From the NCBI RefSeq assembly GCF_017168335.1, contig NZ_JABFAU010000005.1, forward strand, positions 182,575-246,574: DNA of 64,000 nt, read 5' to 3'. The notes beneath the pieces are model-generated. The model made no database searches and had not been told where the DNA came from. It saw nothing but the letters and a program-made list of their open reading frames with translations. The translations under genes and the position numbers were made by a program. This document shows positions 29,442 through 37,234 of the stretch, in pieces (positions within the stretch are counted from its first letter, which is position 1; every line of letters begins with the position of its first letter). The stretch comes from Rhodococcus sp. KRD162 (lineage in GTDB: Bacteria; Actinomycetota; Actinomycetes; Mycobacteriales; Mycobacteriaceae).

Positions 29442-29576
29442 CTAGCTGATCATCGCAGTCGCGGCGAACACCCACGACAGTCCCGCAGCCAACACCACGA
29501 ACGACGAGGCGATGACGCGTCCGCCCCACTGCGTCTCCACGAGAGCTTGTGCACTGGTCGTGTCCGTCTGTGTCAT
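29442..29576 (-). CDS. small single-pass membrane protein
   Basis: A 44-residue reading frame from ATG 29576 to TAG. It has a polar N-terminus of about 20 residues (MTQTDTTSAQALVETQWGG) and one hydrophobic helix (VIASSFVVLAAGLSWVFAA) at the C-terminus. It lies 55 bp upstream of the MFS gene on the same strand. No family recognised. It is short, so confidence is limited. Confidence 0.45.
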   Translation of the reverse strand: MTQTDTTSAQALVETQWGGRVIASSFVVLAAGLSWVFAATAMIS

Positions 29577-29650
29577 GATTCGCTTCCCACCCGGCATCTG
29601 CCACTGTCGTCATTTCCGGCCGCTGGATACCCCTGTGGTCCGCACCGAAA

Positions 29651-30121
29651 CTAGTTGGCAGCAACAATCGCCTCCACCGCGTCGAGAAATGGAAGCTGCG
29701 AGGGCAGCAGCTTCTGTCTCGCCTGGTCCAGCGGAAACCATTCGATGCGGTCTACCTCGGGAAACGACTTCATCAGACCGGATTTCGGCGGCCACTCGAT
29801 CTCGAATGTGTTGCTGACCGCATTCGAAACATCGAGATCCGATTCGACAGCGAACGCCGTGACGATCTTCCCGCCGCGTTGAGTGACGGTGCCAAGTTCC
29901 ACGTACGCTCCGGCCGGCACCTCGATACCCACTTCTTCTCGAAACTCCCGCCGGGCCGCAGTCCACAGATCTTCACCCTCGGCCAACAAACCCTTGACGA
30001 TCGACCACGCTCCCTCGTCCTTGCGCGACCAGAACGGCCCGCCGGGATGAGCGATCAGGACCTCGGGACTGTCGGCACCGAGGCGATACAACAGAATTCC
30101 TGCACTCGTAGCGAACATCAC
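29651..30121 (-). CDS. NUDIX hydrolase
   Basis: A 156-residue protein with the NUDIX box at about residues 44-66 (GLLAEGEDLWTAARREFREE, then VGIE), including the REFREEVG metal site. The N-terminal SAGILLYRLG and the W-rich WSIVKGLL segment resemble diadenosine polyphosphate or ADP-ribose type hydrolases. Two ATG codons are adjacent at the start. Stands alone; likely housecleaning of nucleotide derivatives. Confidence 0.83.
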   Translation of the reverse strand: MMFATSAGILLYRLGADSPEVLIAHPGGPFWSRKDEGAWSIVKGLLAEGEDLWTAARREFREEVGIEVPAGAYVELGTVTQRGGKIVTAFAVESDLDVSNAVSNTFEIEWPPKSGLMKSFPEVDRIEWFPLDQARQKLLPSQLPFLDAVEAIVAAN

Positions 30122-30217
30122 GTCAGCGTGCCATCAAAATCGCTTGCTCGCCGTTGTCTGCCGTCGTTACCGTCTTCGCAGTTCACAGCCGATCCAGAAC
30201 GCCCGAGGAGACCGAAA

Positions 30218-30465
30218 ATGAGCACCACGGGATCGAGCAGGGTCTGGTTGATCACTGGCGCGAGCTCGGGATTCGGACGCGAATTCGTTCGTGCGACCCC
30301 CGCCGCGGAGCCGAGGCTGTTCTGGCCGCGATTTCCTCGGAGGATCCCCCACTGCGCTTACCTCTGGGTTCGCCGTCGTTCGAGTGGATCGAAACGTATC
30401 TGAAGGGTCGACTGGACCAGTGCCGTGAGGCTCGGCCGTTGGGCTCGGACACCGACTACCAGTGA
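30218..30465 (+). pseudogene. short-chain dehydrogenase/reductase remnant
   Basis: ATG 30218 follows a GAGGAG site and opens with VWLITGASSGFGREFVRA, the exact N-terminal NAD(P)-binding segment of an SDR. Within a few codons the similarity ends. In another frame, from about 30310 to the TGA at 30465, the sequence encodes AVLAAISSEDPPLRLPLGSP, a typical SDR C-terminus. So the ~150-200 central codons with the catalytic Ser-Tyr-Lys are deleted, and the halves are out of frame. It sits between a NUDIX gene and the butyrolactone receptor gene. Confidence 0.7.
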
Positions 30466-30522
30466 AGTGCTTCCTGCACCACACGCGATGCCGCCGACCC
30501 AGGCAGCAGCTATGGTCTACCG

Positions 30523-31164
30523 ATGCAGGAGCGCGCAGAATCGACCAGGCAAGCCGTACTCGAGGGTGCTGCGGCCAGTTTTGACAAGTTCGGCTATGGC
30601 ACAGCCAGTTTGAGCACCATTATTGCCAACGCGGGCGTCAGTAAAGGCGCGATGTACTTCCACTTCTCGTCCAAGGAAGACCTCGCCCAGGCCGTCATCG
30701 AGGCGCAGATGGCAATGGCCGAGGCGGCGGCTGCCGCCATCATCGAGCACACACCGAAAGCTATCGACGCGCTGATCCTCATCACCAAGGAGTTGGCGCG
30801 TCAGTTGCAGTCCGAGGTGATTGCCCGCGGCGGGATGAGGCTGACGTTGGAATCGACCTCTGCAGAGAACCCGAACGCCAAATCGTTCGACGACTGGATA
30901 CGACGGATCGCGGCGTTGACCGACCGCGCTCAGGCTGAGGGCGATATCTCCGAGGATGTGGATACGACGTCGTTGGCCAGGCTGATCGTCGCGTCGTTCA
31001 CGGGCGTGCAGACCGTGTCGGAGATGCTGACCGGCCGCGCCGACCTGCAAGACCGAATGACCGAGCTGTGGCACATGGTGCTGCCGTCGGTGGTGCCGCG
31101 TCGACGGCTCGCGCGGATCCGGTTGGTGGCCGATGGGCCAGTTACCGACTGGAGCGCTCGGTGA
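30523..31164 (+). CDS. TetR-family regulator, gamma-butyrolactone receptor type (ScbR-like)
   Basis: A 213-residue protein. The N-terminal helix-turn-helix (VLEGAAASFDKFGYGTASLS, then IIANAGVSKGAMYFHFSSKE) is close to ScbR/ArpA-type autoregulator receptors. The remaining helical domain would hold the ligand pocket. Its 3' end overlaps the 3' end of the convergent AfsA-type synthase gene by 23 bp, the arrangement of signal receptor and signal synthase side by side known from streptomycetes. It likely binds the palindrome at 32065-32083 (inference). Confidence 0.8.
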   Translation: MQERAESTRQAVLEGAAASFDKFGYGTASLSTIIANAGVSKGAMYFHFSSKEDLAQAVIEAQMAMAEAAAAAIIEHTPKAIDALILITKELARQLQSEVIARGGMRLTLESTSAENPNAKSFDDWIRRIAALTDRAQAEGDISEDVDTTSLARLIVASFTGVQTVSEMLTGRADLQDRMTELWHMVLPSVVPRRRLARIRLVADGPVTDWSAR

Positions 31165-32053
31165 CCGCCAGCCACGGCTCGGAGGTCGCTCGGACCGACA
31201 TCGCCGACAGCAACGACGCGTCGTGCTCGAACCGGATCTGGTGAACGCCGTCCGACTCACCATCGACCGTCACCGAACACGGGTTGCCCCACTCGGCGAA
31301 CCCCGTGAACGTCACCTCGAGCGAGATGAAATCGAGCTCGCGAATGCCAGTGGTCAGCCGTAGGGCCTGGCGGGCCGCTTCGAGCATCGTCACCCCCGGT
31401 AGGTATTCGGTCGTGTGATCGAACAACGCCATGTTGCGCGGGTCGGGTGCCACGACGAGGGTTCCGTCGGACGTATGCCGAGCCAACACCACATCGGCGG
31501 GATCGAGGCGTCCGACGATGGCGGCCGGAACCACTTCGGTGCCGGCAGGGAGGTGCCGAAAATGTGGATCGGCCATGGTCGGTGTGCGGTGCTGCGAGAA
31601 CATCTCGGGATCGATGGGCCGGACAGTTGCCGTCCCCGACGCCACGACGTGAGTGCCGTTGAGCAGCCGGGCCGAGAGCGTCAATTCGTCCATGCGATCG
31701 CTGGCGTAGCTCACGTCGTACGTCACCGACTCTGCCACGAGCGAATCATCGATGTCGTCCACCGACAGCGGCTCGAGGATATCGAAGCGGAAGTGCTCGA
31801 TGAGCACCACATGATCGATGGGTACCCCGTGGTCGACGTGACAGAACAGGCTGACCGCCTGCCGCAGCGCCTCGGCCACCATCAACGAGTCGTGTGTTCG
31901 CCGCACCGGCGCGAACGTCCGATGAGACGTGGGGAGCTGCACGGCCGCCCGATGCGTCCCGTCGACGGTCTCGAAGTCGGTCAGCAACACATCTGCCGGC
32001 GAACGCCGATGGACGAGGTGACGTGGAACTGTGGACGCGTAACTCAAACTCAT
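31142..32053 (-). CDS. AfsA/ScbA-family gamma-butyrolactone biosynthesis protein
   Basis: A 303-residue protein with two hotdog-like A-factor repeats. The first holds VPRHLVHRRSPADVLLTDFE, the classic N-terminus of AfsA/ScbA/BarX proteins, and the second starts near VGRLDPADVVLARHT. AfsA enzymes condense a beta-ketoacyl chain with dihydroxyacetone phosphate, the first step to a diffusible gamma-butyrolactone signal. ATG 32053 has AAGGGG just upstream. A 19-bp palindrome lies 12 bp before the start, suited to repression by the adjacent ScbR-like protein. A homologous pair has been reported for Rhodococcus jostii. Confidence 0.85.
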   Translation of the reverse strand: MSLSYASTVPRHLVHRRSPADVLLTDFETVDGTHRAAVQLPTSHRTFAPVRRTHDSLMVAEALRQAVSLFCHVDHGVPIDHVVLIEHFRFDILEPLSVDDIDDSLVAESVTYDVSYASDRMDELTLSARLLNGTHVVASGTATVRPIDPEMFSQHRTPTMADPHFRHLPAGTEVVPAAIVGRLDPADVVLARHTSDGTLVVAPDPRNMALFDHTTEYLPGVTMLEAARQALRLTTGIRELDFISLEVTFTGFAEWGNPCSVTVDGESDGVHQIRFEHDASLLSAMSVRATSEPWLAVTERSSR

Positions 32054-32064
32054 GGAGCCCCTTA

Positions 32065-32083
32065 AAACCGACCGATCCGGTTT
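32065..32083. promoter_or_regulatory. operator-like palindrome upstream of the AfsA-type gene
   Basis: AAACCG - 7 nt - CGGTTT is a perfect 6-bp inverted repeat. It resembles the autoregulatory elements bound by butyrolactone receptors. It lies immediately before the ribosome binding site of the synthase gene, so a bound repressor would block its expression. Confidence 0.55.
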
Positions 32084-32242
32084 GTTATAGCACTGTTGAG
32101 CCTCCCGGACCGTGAGTTCAGTATCCCGTGCGGTACCGACAAATCTGACATCCGAAGGAGGGATTCATCCGTTCGATATACAGCCAACTGCGTCGCAGTC
32201 TGATAACCAACCGAGTCCCCCGATATTTTGGTGGGAAACAAA

Positions 32243-32272
32243 AATCCCCGTCCGGCATGCCGGACGGGGATT
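32243..32272 (-). terminator. original intrinsic terminator of tRNA-Asn
   Basis: A perfect 30-bp palindrome with arms AATCCCCGTCCGGCA / TGCCGGACGGGGATT, followed on the minus strand by TTTTTGTTT. Before prophage insertion it lay 3 bp past the tRNA-Asn 3' end; the prophage now separates them by 29.6 kb. Confidence 0.85.
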
Positions 32273-32274
32273 GC

Positions 32275-32313
32275 GCTCCCCCACCTGGACTCGAACCAGG
32301 AACCCTTCGATTA
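32275..32313. repeat. attL core (39 bp)
   Basis: It is identical to 61890-61928 over 39 bp, with mismatches at both flanks. The sequence equals the 3' half of tRNA-Asn, from the base after the discriminator to the anticodon loop. It marks the left end of the prophage. Confidence 0.95.
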
Positions 32314-32366
32314 CCAGTTCGGGAATGCCCTGACCTTGGCGTTTCCGCAGGTAGCGTGAGGTACGC

Positions 32367-33338
32367 ATGTCGCTGACACACCTGCGTCCGACGCTAGATG
32401 TACGTGACGGATCTGGGACGGGTGTATCGAAACCCAACCCAGCAGTCCGTTACCTGCATCACAGTCAGACCATGCACAAGCAAATGTATTCACTGCCCCC
32501 AGAGTGGGAGGACGCCGTCATCAGGTGGGTCGAATGGCTCATCTCGGCCGGTGCTCCCGCCACCACCATCCGCACCCGCCGCAGCCACGTTCGGGGTGTC
32601 GCCCGCAAGCTCGGATGCGATTCGCCAGGCGTGGTCACTGCCGACGACATCGTCCACGTCACCGCGCACCAGAACTGGTCGAAAGACCATCGGCGCGGAC
32701 TGAAGTCCTCGTTGATCAAGTTCTTCGACTGGGCCATACGTGTCGGCATCGCCACAACGAACCCGGCGATCTCCCTTCCCAAAGTTTCCGAGTCCCGTCC
32801 ACGACCACGGCCCGTCCCCGACAACATGTGGGCACAGCTGATCGTCAACGCCGGCCCGCGAGAGCTCATGGCTGCACGGCTCGCGGACGAAGTCGGAATG
32901 CGGCGTGAGGAAGTCGCCAAGTGCCACACCAGCGATGTGCTGGAATCGTTCGACGGATACGAGCTCGTCGTGCACGGCAAAGGCGGCAAGCAACGGACCG
33001 TCCCGATCACCGACAAACTGGCGAAAGATATCCTCCGCGGGCCGGGCGGACACACCTACGGACTCGGCCGGCACGGGTATCTCTTCCCCGGCGCGGTCGA
33101 CGGGCACATCTCCGCGCACTACGTCGGCAAGCTCGTCGGCGACCTCCTCCCCGTCGGGTGGACGATGCACAAGCTCCGCCACCGATTCGCCACACGGATG
33201 TACCGAGCCTGCGGGCGCGACATCATGATCGTCTGCCGCCTCCTCGGCCACTCGAACGTCGCTACCACACAGCGCTACCTCGCCACCAGCAACGAAGACC
33301 TCCGCGCAGCAGTCAACGCACTCGCCGACGCGGCCTGA
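32367..33338 (+). CDS. int: tyrosine-type integrase
   Basis: A 323-residue site-specific recombinase that would integrate and excise the prophage at tRNA-Asn. An N-terminal SAM-like DNA-binding domain (WEDAVIRWVEWLISAGAPAT) is followed by the catalytic domain. There the active residues are Arg in EVGMRREEV, Lys in VHGKGGKQRTVP, HxxR in TMHKLRHRF, His in LLGHSNVATTQRY and the nucleophile Tyr in TQRYLA. ATG 32367 has TGAGGT upstream and is 7 nt after the stop of the rebuilt viral repressor frame. ATG 32472 or 32484 would give more typical N-termini. The last residues, ALADAA, resemble an ssrA-type degradation tag. Confidence 0.92.
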   Translation: MSLTHLRPTLDVRDGSGTGVSKPNPAVRYLHHSQTMHKQMYSLPPEWEDAVIRWVEWLISAGAPATTIRTRRSHVRGVARKLGCDSPGVVTADDIVHVTAHQNWSKDHRRGLKSSLIKFFDWAIRVGIATTNPAISLPKVSESRPRPRPVPDNMWAQLIVNAGPRELMAARLADEVGMRREEVAKCHTSDVLESFDGYELVVHGKGGKQRTVPITDKLAKDILRGPGGHTYGLGRHGYLFPGAVDGHISAHYVGKLVGDLLPVGWTMHKLRHRFATRMYRACGRDIMIVCRLLGHSNVATTQRYLATSNEDLRAAVNALADAA

Positions 33339-33351
33339 CACAGGAGAAACC

Positions 33352-33867
33352 ATGTCCAGCTTTCGCCCTGCCGACGCCACAGCAAAGGTCGGCACCACGC
33401 TCATCGCGCTCGGCGCGTTCTGGCTCAGCTTCACCGCACTCCGGGATCTGGCGGTGAGGTCCGGCGTCCCCGCCGGACAAGCCTGGGTCTGGCCCCTCAT
33501 CGTCGACGGGCTGGTCCTCGTCGCCACCGTTGCCGTCGTCGCACTCGACCACCACCGGTGGTACGCCTGGACTTTGCTCGGCTTAGGGGCGAGCCTGTCC
33601 CTCGTCGGTAACTCACTGCACGCGACGTACACCGGGGAGTTGCCCGTCGCCGTTCGCATACTGGTCGCCGCCGTACCACCGCTGTCGCTGCTGGCTGTCA
33701 CCCACCTGACGTACCTCCTGACTCGACGCGATGCACCGGCACTCGAGTCGGCGGAGGAGGCCCCCGCGGCCACACGAGTGCAGCCGTTGGTCACGACACT
33801 TCCCAGTTCGGACAGCGAGGTACCCGACCTCGGTGCCGCCTTTCGGGAAGCCCGGCGCGCAAGCTGA
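33352..33867 (+). CDS. DUF2637 membrane protein
   Basis: A 171-residue protein with four predicted transmembrane segments and a hydrophilic C-terminal tail of about 45 residues. The stretch VGTTLIALGAFWLSFTALRD and the SGVPAGQAWVWPLIVDGLVL segment are typical of DUF2637, a family found mostly on actinobacterial plasmids, integrative elements and phages. ATG 33352 has AGGAGAAACC upstream and follows the integrase stop by 13 nt, so the two may be cotranscribed. Function unknown. Confidence 0.83.
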   Translation: MSSFRPADATAKVGTTLIALGAFWLSFTALRDLAVRSGVPAGQAWVWPLIVDGLVLVATVAVVALDHHRWYAWTLLGLGASLSLVGNSLHATYTGELPVAVRILVAAVPPLSLLAVTHLTYLLTRRDAPALESAEEAPAATRVQPLVTTLPSSDSEVPDLGAAFREARRAS

Positions 33868-33949
33868 GCCAGCCGCGATGGGGGATTCGACGTCCGCCGT
33901 CGCGGCCTATCGTTCAAACATTCGAGGCCCACCTGGTAGACACACCTGT

Positions 33950-34282
33950 GTGACCACACGTGGAAAGATCTGGGTTGTCGTCGGTATCGCCGTGCTTATT
34001 CTGGCTGGCGTGGTCTATTGGGGCGTATCCCGCGAGAACGAGAAGGCCGACACACAGGAGTCAGTTGTCACGTCTTCTTGCGTTCAAGACCTGGGCCGAA
34101 AGCTCAACGGCATCACTTCGTCCACCCCGCTCGACGTCATAGACATTGCCTACGATCGAACAACCACGGTCACCACGGGGACCTTCCGCAATCCATTGGA
34201 AAGCGGAAACCCCGAGTACACGTTCGAGTGCAACAAGCTCTCACACACCGCTGACTTCGAACGTGTCGATCCGGGAAACTGA
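33950..34282 (+). CDS. membrane-anchored protein with extracytoplasmic domain
   Basis: A 110-residue protein from GTG 33950. The short basic N-terminus (MTTRGK) is followed by one hydrophobic helix (IWVVVGIAVLILAGVVYWGV). About 80 polar residues follow, with two Cys (SSCVQDLGRK and YTFECNK) that could form a disulfide outside the cell. No family recognised. As a prophage gene next to int it could act in superinfection exclusion, but that is a guess. Confidence 0.6.
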   Translation: MTTRGKIWVVVGIAVLILAGVVYWGVSRENEKADTQESVVTSSCVQDLGRKLNGITSSTPLDVIDIAYDRTTTVTTGTFRNPLESGNPEYTFECNKLSHTADFERVDPGN

Positions 34283-34315
34283 ACACACTGTCCCCGAACC
34301 GCGCGTACTCCTGTG

Positions 34316-35242
34316 TCACGCTACGGCCCCGAGGTAGGCCGCCAACGTGTGTGATGCGTGTGTGTCGAGGTTTCGGCGGCCGCGATCGTAGATCCCGATG
34401 GTCGTCGAGATGTCCGCGTGCCTGGCGGCGAGCTGCACCTCACGTAATGGAACTCCGGCGTCGATTGCGTTGACGATCATGCTGTGCCGGAACGTGTGTG
34501 GTGAGACATTCATGGTGATACCGGTCGCGCGGGCGACACGTTTACACACGCGGTCGGCCGATCGTCGGGTCATGCGCGTCCCGTCTCGCCGCAGCAGAAG
34601 CGGCCCACTCGACCTGCCGTCGACGACCGCGTCGATCGCGCGCATCACGACGGGCGGTTGCGGCACGATCGCCTGCGCTCCACCTTTCTGCACGAACGAC
34701 ATGATCCGGTGGCCACGCGAATACGACAACACGTCGCCGACGTCTAGGCCGCAGACCTCGGAGACACGTAATCCCGTGTAGCCCATGATGACCACGAGCG
34801 CGTAGTCGACGGGCGAGGAGTCGTACGCCGTCCGGCACACGGCCTGCAATTCGTTCCGGTCGAGGTGCACTTTCTCGTTCGCGGATCGGTGGATCTTCGG
34901 CATCTTCAACAGGCGTGCAGGGTTTTTCGCTACGAGGTCGTCATCGAGTGCGAGCTCGTAGAACAGTTTCAGCGTGCCGAGTCGGTGATGGACCGTGGAC
35001 GGGCAGTTTCCGCGATCGTCGGCGAGATACCTCATGTACATTTCGAGGTGCTGACGACGGATCGCGAACGCCTCGAATCCGTTTGTGTCACACCACAGTA
35101 GAAACATAGATAAGTCGGCGCGGTAGCTGATACGAGTGTTCCCGTCCCAGCGTTGCAGGAAAGACTCGACGTAAAACTCGCGGTCGATTACGGGCATAGG
35201 CTGCGCTGCAGAAAGCAACGCGGTACCGTTCAGCACGGTCAC
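34316..35242 (-). CDS. second tyrosine recombinase (XerC/D-like)
   Basis: A 308-residue recombinase, not closely similar to the prophage integrase. An N-terminal SAM-like domain (NTRISYRADLSMFLLWCDTN) precedes a full catalytic set: Arg in GYTGLRVSEVCG, Lys in FVQKGGAQ, HxxR in SPHTFRHSM, His in ARHADISTT and Tyr in IGIYDRG. It faces the opposite way from int. It may be a second integration module, a resolvase, or a host gene picked up by the phage. I see no second att pair around it. Confidence 0.88.
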   Translation of the reverse strand: MTVLNGTALLSAAQPMPVIDREFYVESFLQRWDGNTRISYRADLSMFLLWCDTNGFEAFAIRRQHLEMYMRYLADDRGNCPSTVHHRLGTLKLFYELALDDDLVAKNPARLLKMPKIHRSANEKVHLDRNELQAVCRTAYDSSPVDYALVVIMGYTGLRVSEVCGLDVGDVLSYSRGHRIMSFVQKGGAQAIVPQPPVVMRAIDAVVDGRSSGPLLLRRDGTRMTRRSADRVCKRVARATGITMNVSPHTFRHSMIVNAIDAGVPLREVQLAARHADISTTIGIYDRGRRNLDTHASHTLAAYLGAVA

Positions 35243-35371
35243 GCTCCAATGTCACATGATTGGTGGGTGGCAAGGCCTCGATCGGTGTTCCCGCACCGGC
35301 CGGGGCCGCTTCTAATTTCCCGCCACAGTACGCGCAAACCCGGCAGATCGGTACCGATTTCGAACACGAAA

Positions 35372-35405
35372 AAGCCCCACCCGGAACGGATTCCGGGTGG
35401 GGCTT
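35372..35405 (-). terminator. intrinsic terminator at end of leftward prophage genes
   Basis: Arms AAGCCCCACCCGGAA and TTCCGGGTGGGGCTT form a perfect 15-bp stem with a CGGA loop. On the minus strand it is followed by TTTTTCGTG, 22 nt after the stop of the gene at 35428. Confidence 0.85.
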
Positions 35406-35427
35406 CGTCCATGCAGACCTGATCAGG

Positions 35428-35790
35428 TCAGAGCGTGGTCTCGTCGGTCTGCACTGCCTCGGGCTGACCGGAGTCGTTCACACCGGACTCAGCGGGTTCG
35501 AGAGTGCCGCCCGTGTCGCCGGCACCGGTCTCGACTGCCTCGTCGTCGGGGATGATTCCCTTGACCGGTGCGAGCAAGGTGCGAATCTCCGCAGCGGTGT
35601 CTGCGTCTGCCCGGGTGGCCTCGATGATCTTCGTCGCGGCCTGATCGACCTCGGCCGCCACCGCCTCGCGGACCTCGGCGATGGCCTTGGCGGATTCTGT
35701 TCCTACTGCCATGATGGTGCTCCTTCTCGTGAATTCGTTCGATGCGAGCACGGCCGCGAGTGCGACCGCTCCGCCTATCTGCCACCACAC
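35428..35790 (-). CDS. small prophage protein with two possible starts
   Basis: The frame can start at GTG 35790, with a very strong AGGAGGAGGT 8 nt upstream (120 residues). It can also start at ATG 35712, with AAGGAG 8 nt upstream (94 residues). Only the long form has the N-terminal hydrophobic helix WWQIGGAVALAAVLAS. Both share a helical, Ala/Glu-rich region (AIAEVREAVAAEVDQAATKI) and an acidic tail. Two well-placed starts in one frame recall phage holin/antiholin genes, although a single short hydrophobic segment is weak evidence. No family recognised. Confidence 0.55.
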   Translation of the reverse strand: MWWQIGGAVALAAVLASNEFTRRSTIMAVGTESAKAIAEVREAVAAEVDQAATKIIEATRADADTAAEIRTLLAPVKGIIPDDEAVETGAGDTGGTLEPAESGVNDSGQPEAVQTDETTL

Positions 35791-36123
35791 AGGGCGACAC
35801 CTCCTCCTGTTGAGAAGCGTTGCGCTCGGGAGATTTTCACCGATCAGTTCTTGGGCCATCGACGCCGTGGCGGCGGTTCGCGCATGCCCACACCAGCGCA
35901 GTCCGGGCACGCATGATCGGGCCACGACGTTACGTGTTTGCCGGTGCGCACTTCACCAGCCGAAATTCGGCCGAACCCTCGGCACCACACGCACGGGACC
36001 TCTGCCACAGCAACACCTCACAGACCGTTTCCGCACACCCGTTCGAGTTCCTGCTATGGTCGAGTCAGCGGGGTGAGGTTCGGAAGGGAAGCCAGACCGA
36101 GCCCCGCACTCACGTTCGGAGGC

Positions 36124-36354
36124 ATGGTGGAGCTGTACCGGATCGGCGATCGATGGGCCGAACCCGCGCCCACCCATTGCCCGCGCGGCCACGAGCTACG
36201 CGGCGGCCGTGTGCTCGTCGGCTCCCAAGTCTGCTCCTGCGAGGTGCACCACCATCGCACCCACACCTGTCGCGAGTGCGGTGCGGTGACATACACGCCG
36301 CCCAGGACGGCGGAGTGCATGGACGGCAGCTTCGACGGGCGCGGACGCTCGTAG
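36124..36354 (+). CDS. small zinc-ribbon protein
   Basis: About 76 residues. The Cys/His content is high: CPRGHELRGG, VCSCEVHHHR, CRECGAVTYTPPRTAEC, suggesting a zinc-binding ribbon. GGAGG is only 1 nt before ATG 36124, so the GTG at 36127 may be the true start. Small proteins of this type are common on actinobacterial mobile elements; function unknown. It is read opposite to the neighbouring late genes. Confidence 0.55.
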   Translation: MVELYRIGDRWAEPAPTHCPRGHELRGGRVLVGSQVCSCEVHHHRTHTCRECGAVTYTPPRTAECMDGSFDGRGRS

Positions 36355-36364
36355 AATCCTCCGC

Positions 36365-36499
36365 ATGGCATACCCACCCGACCCCGACGAGGGTCAAGCA
36401 GGCATGGTCCTACTCCCCGACGGACGCTACGGCTACCGATACCCCGACAGCGACGACGTCATCATCCTCAAACGAGCAGACGTGGACACGACGGAGTAG
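36365..36499 (+). CDS. small acidic hypothetical protein
   Basis: A 44-residue frame, MAYPPDPDEGQAGMVLLPDG, then YGYRYPDSDDVIILKRADV. It starts 10 nt after the zinc-ribbon gene and its end overlaps the end of the opposing gene by 32 bp. It is plausible as the second gene of a two-gene unit, but short and without recognised relatives. Confidence 0.4.
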   Translation: MAYPPDPDEGQAGMVLLPDGRYGYRYPDSDDVIILKRADVDTTE

Positions 36500-36698
36500 C
36501 CGGGCGTAGCTCAGACAACTCGAACGGCATGACCTGCCCCCAGAACGGACCCGACTCCACCTTCACGATCGCGCCCGGGACCATCGGCTCCTGCACAAAC
36601 ATGGTTCGTATCGGTGCGAGCTCGGTGATGACGCCAACGCTGTCGACACAGCCAGGCCAACTGCGGCACACTCTATCCCCAACTCGGAGCTCACCCAT
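36468..36698 (-). CDS. hypothetical prophage protein (beta-rich, KOW/SH3-like look)
   Basis: 76 residues from ATG 36698, preceded by GAGGAAA. The pattern LRVGDRVCRSWPG, then VGVITELAP, PGAIVKVESGPFWGQVMPFE suggests a small beta-barrel of the SH3/KOW kind that binds nucleic acid or protein. This is a look-alike judgement only. Confidence 0.55.
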   Translation of the reverse strand: MGELRVGDRVCRSWPGCVDSVGVITELAPIRTMFVQEPMVPGAIVKVESGPFWGQVMPFELSELRPATPSCPRLLV

Positions 36699-36744
36699 CG
36701 TTGATTTCCTCTTGGTAGCTGTGCCGAAGTGACCGGATAATGGA

Positions 36745-37107
36745 TCAGTCCGGCCAGACCCCATCTCGGACGGTCATGGCGTTGGGGTCGACGCGAGAGA
36801 CCGATCCCGCGTCGTCTGGCACGTAGGCCGGTCCAAGCTCCCAGATGTAGTCCTGCGCCGCCGCCGATGTGAACTTCAGGAACTGCCGGCCGCTGTGGTC
36901 GACCAGCTCGAATGCATCGACCCATGCGTGTCTCGGGTTTTCGGAATCGCCGCATCCGCCGAGCCGAGCGACACGCTCGATGTACTCGAGCCAGTTCGTC
37001 CGGACCGTGATTCGCGGCTCGGCACGGATCAGGACGACCTCTCCGGCGGCGTGCCCGTACTCCAGATGACCACAGTGTGATCGGTAGAGAACTTCCGCGT
37101 CGGCCAT
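36745..37107 (-). CDS. hypothetical prophage protein
   Basis: 120 residues from ATG 37107. Soluble, with Trp/Tyr-rich segments (NWLEYIERVARLGGCGDSEN, DYIWELGPAYVPDD). No motif recognised. It is 46 bp upstream of the 36468 gene on the same strand and may be cotranscribed with it. Confidence 0.55.
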   Translation of the reverse strand: MADAEVLYRSHCGHLEYGHAAGEVVLIRAEPRITVRTNWLEYIERVARLGGCGDSENPRHAWVDAFELVDHSGRQFLKFTSAAAQDYIWELGPAYVPDDAGSVSRVDPNAMTVRDGVWPD

Positions 37108-37234
37108 ACCGCCAGCATACGGCCAACTTATCGGCGATTCCGAACAGTTCGACACGCCCATAATTGGTGTTATGGGCGGGTAGCGGGAGAGCTTGCCGAG
37201 CGGTGAGACCGGGCGGTACGGCATGATGTCGCGC

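Noticed and set aside
32490-33959. 489-codon minus-strand frame across int and the DUF2637 gene
   Set aside because: It covers two real plus-strand genes with ribosome binding sites and known domains; the product is low complexity.
34316-35242. A nested integrative element around the second recombinase
   Set aside because: No flanking direct repeats or tRNA fragment could be found on either side within a few kb.
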